Assembly (NCBI GenBank): GCA_965240325.2
Contig: OZ251236.1
Coordinates: forward strand, 1,116,001-1,180,000
Origin: Rebecca billardiae RCC1528
Lineage: Eukaryota > Haptophyta
Reading direction: 5' to 3'
Length of the DNA: 64,000 nt
A program made the position numbers and the translations under genes. This document shows, one piece after another, positions 63,267-64,000 of the stretch. The notes below the pieces were generated by a model. The model saw only the letters and a program-made list of their open reading frames with translations, did not search any database and was not told the DNA's origin. The first letter of the stretch is position 1. Each line of letters begins with the position of its first letter.

Positions 63267-64000
63267 TCACGAGCCGAGGGACTCGCCAGTGCTGCGGCTC
63301 GCGCTCGCCGCGCCTGAGGAAGCCACTGCGCGGCTGTCTCCGCGCTGCGCGGCCCCGCGCGCACCGGGGCGCTCGTCGGCGTCGTCGGCGCCATCGGCGC
63401 CGTCGGCGTCGTCGGGCCCGCCGCCGTGCGCCAGCGTGCCGGGCAGCACGCACCGCCCGCCCAGCCGCGGCACGCCGCAGCCGTCGCAGATCTCATCGAG
63501 GGCGGCCTTGAGCGCCGGGCTGTCGACGGCCGGCAGCCGGAAGCGGCCGAGCCGCTTGCGCGAGAAGAGCGACGCGCCGTGCGCGTCCGCGGCGGAGGCG
63601 GCGGCGGGCATCACCGCGTCGAGGTGCTGCGCGAGGCCGAGCCAGCCCAGCACCTCCTGGCAGAAGCGCTCCGGATCTGCCTGCAGGTCCTCCAGACGGC
63701 AGCCGGCGATCGGCACGCCCGCCTCGCGCGCGCGCACGTATGAGCGACACAGCACGGCCCACAGCAGGCAGTACTTGGCGAAGAGGGGCAGCGCGGCGAA
63801 GTACGGCTCGCTGCGCGCCCAGTCGAGCGCGGGGTCGTCGCTCAGCACGATCAGCGCCGTGTGCGCCGCCGCGCTCGCCGGGAGGAGCCTGCGCAGTGCC
63901 GGCCACTGCAGCAGCGGATGGCGCAGCAAGTGTGCGGGCTCTGAGGAGAACGCGCGCGTCATCGACTGCACGGTGGGCAGGCCGTCGCGGTACAGGAAGA
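63267..64000 (-). CDS. Sulfotransferase-like protein, 5' part beyond the right edge
   Basis: Open from the window edge to TGA at 63,267, about 243 codons. The visible start FLYRDGLPTVQSMTRAF resembles the 3'-phosphate-binding segment of PAPS-dependent sulfotransferases (Y-R-D/H ... S). Further on, VPIAGCRLEDLQADPERFCQEVLGWLGL is the typical family sequence in which the conserved E/DL-x-x-DP region precedes the last helices. FSRKRLGRF and a short domain end follow, then an Asp/Gly/Ala-rich tail. The enzyme would transfer sulfate from PAPS to a carbohydrate or other hydroxyl acceptor, usually in the Golgi. The PAPS 5'-phosphosulfate loop should lie beyond the edge, so the call rests on the C-terminal half. 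Confidence 0.6.
   Translation of the reverse strand, partial: FLYRDGLPTVQSMTRAFSSEPAHLLRHPLLQWPALRRLLPASAAAHTALIVLSDDPALDWARSEPYFAALPLFAKYCLLWAVLCRSYVRAREAGVPIAGCRLEDLQADPERFCQEVLGWLGLAQHLDAVMPAAASAADAHGASLFSRKRLGRFRLPAVDSPALKAALDEICDGCGVPRLGGRCVLPGTLAHGGGPDDADGADGADDADERPGARGAAQRGDSRAVASSGAASASRSTGESLGS

Overview
The window reads as GC-rich nuclear DNA of a unicellular eukaryote. Genes are split by short GT-AG introns (about 110-225 nt) whose 5' splice sites are mostly GTGCG, there are no operons, and products include eukaryotic-type proteins (PAS regulator, LCAT-like acyltransferase, C2H2 zinc finger, LRR proteins, a NACHT-WD40 STAND NTPase). Composition, gene density and short GC-rich introns fit an alga such as a haptophyte (pavlovophyte-like). 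That assignment is inference; no rRNA or plastid marker is present to settle it.

Layout. 1-15,335 is gene-dense: a nucleoside hydrolase with a membrane C-terminus (-, runs off the left edge), a PAS-domain protein (-) head-to-head with a theta-class-like GST (+), and an RRM/coiled-coil protein (-) head-to-head with a 1,760-residue coiled-coil protein (+). 15,336-20,430 has no convincing gene but holds repeat traces, including a 0.6-kb element with inverted termini. 20,431-24,710 carries a C2H2 zinc-finger gene (+) and a six-exon LRR membrane protein (-).

24,855-45,203 is dominated by a 9,146-bp block present twice (offset 11,203 bp, no difference found), separated by a 200-N gap and the 3' part of an LCAT-like gene. 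Each block holds a Mutator-like element with 350-bp inverted termini, a hAT-like foldback element, an unknown single-exon gene, and a leucine-rich-repeat gene built from tandem ~433-bp units, each one 84-nt exon plus a nearly identical intron. Only the first block has a 9-bp target duplication around the Mutator-like element, so the second junction is either a rearrangement or a misassembly.

45,936-51,251 is a single-exon STAND gene (myristoylation-type start, DUF4062, NACHT, 14 WD40 repeats). 51,252-63,266 is almost entirely repeats: a 1.1-kb foldback, a ~160-bp tandem repeat, a minisatellite that reverses orientation, and a 6,987-bp palindromic element (54,920-61,906) with about 50 copies of a 14-bp hairpin site. 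Its insertion is proved by an empty-site copy in the neighbouring tandem repeat and by a 7-bp target duplication. The right edge holds the 3' part of a probable sulfotransferase (-).

The genes look independent. The only shared regulation suggested is at the two divergent pairs (130 and 155 bp between start codons). The most unusual material is the palindromic element with its hairpin arrays and the intron-homogenised LRR array.
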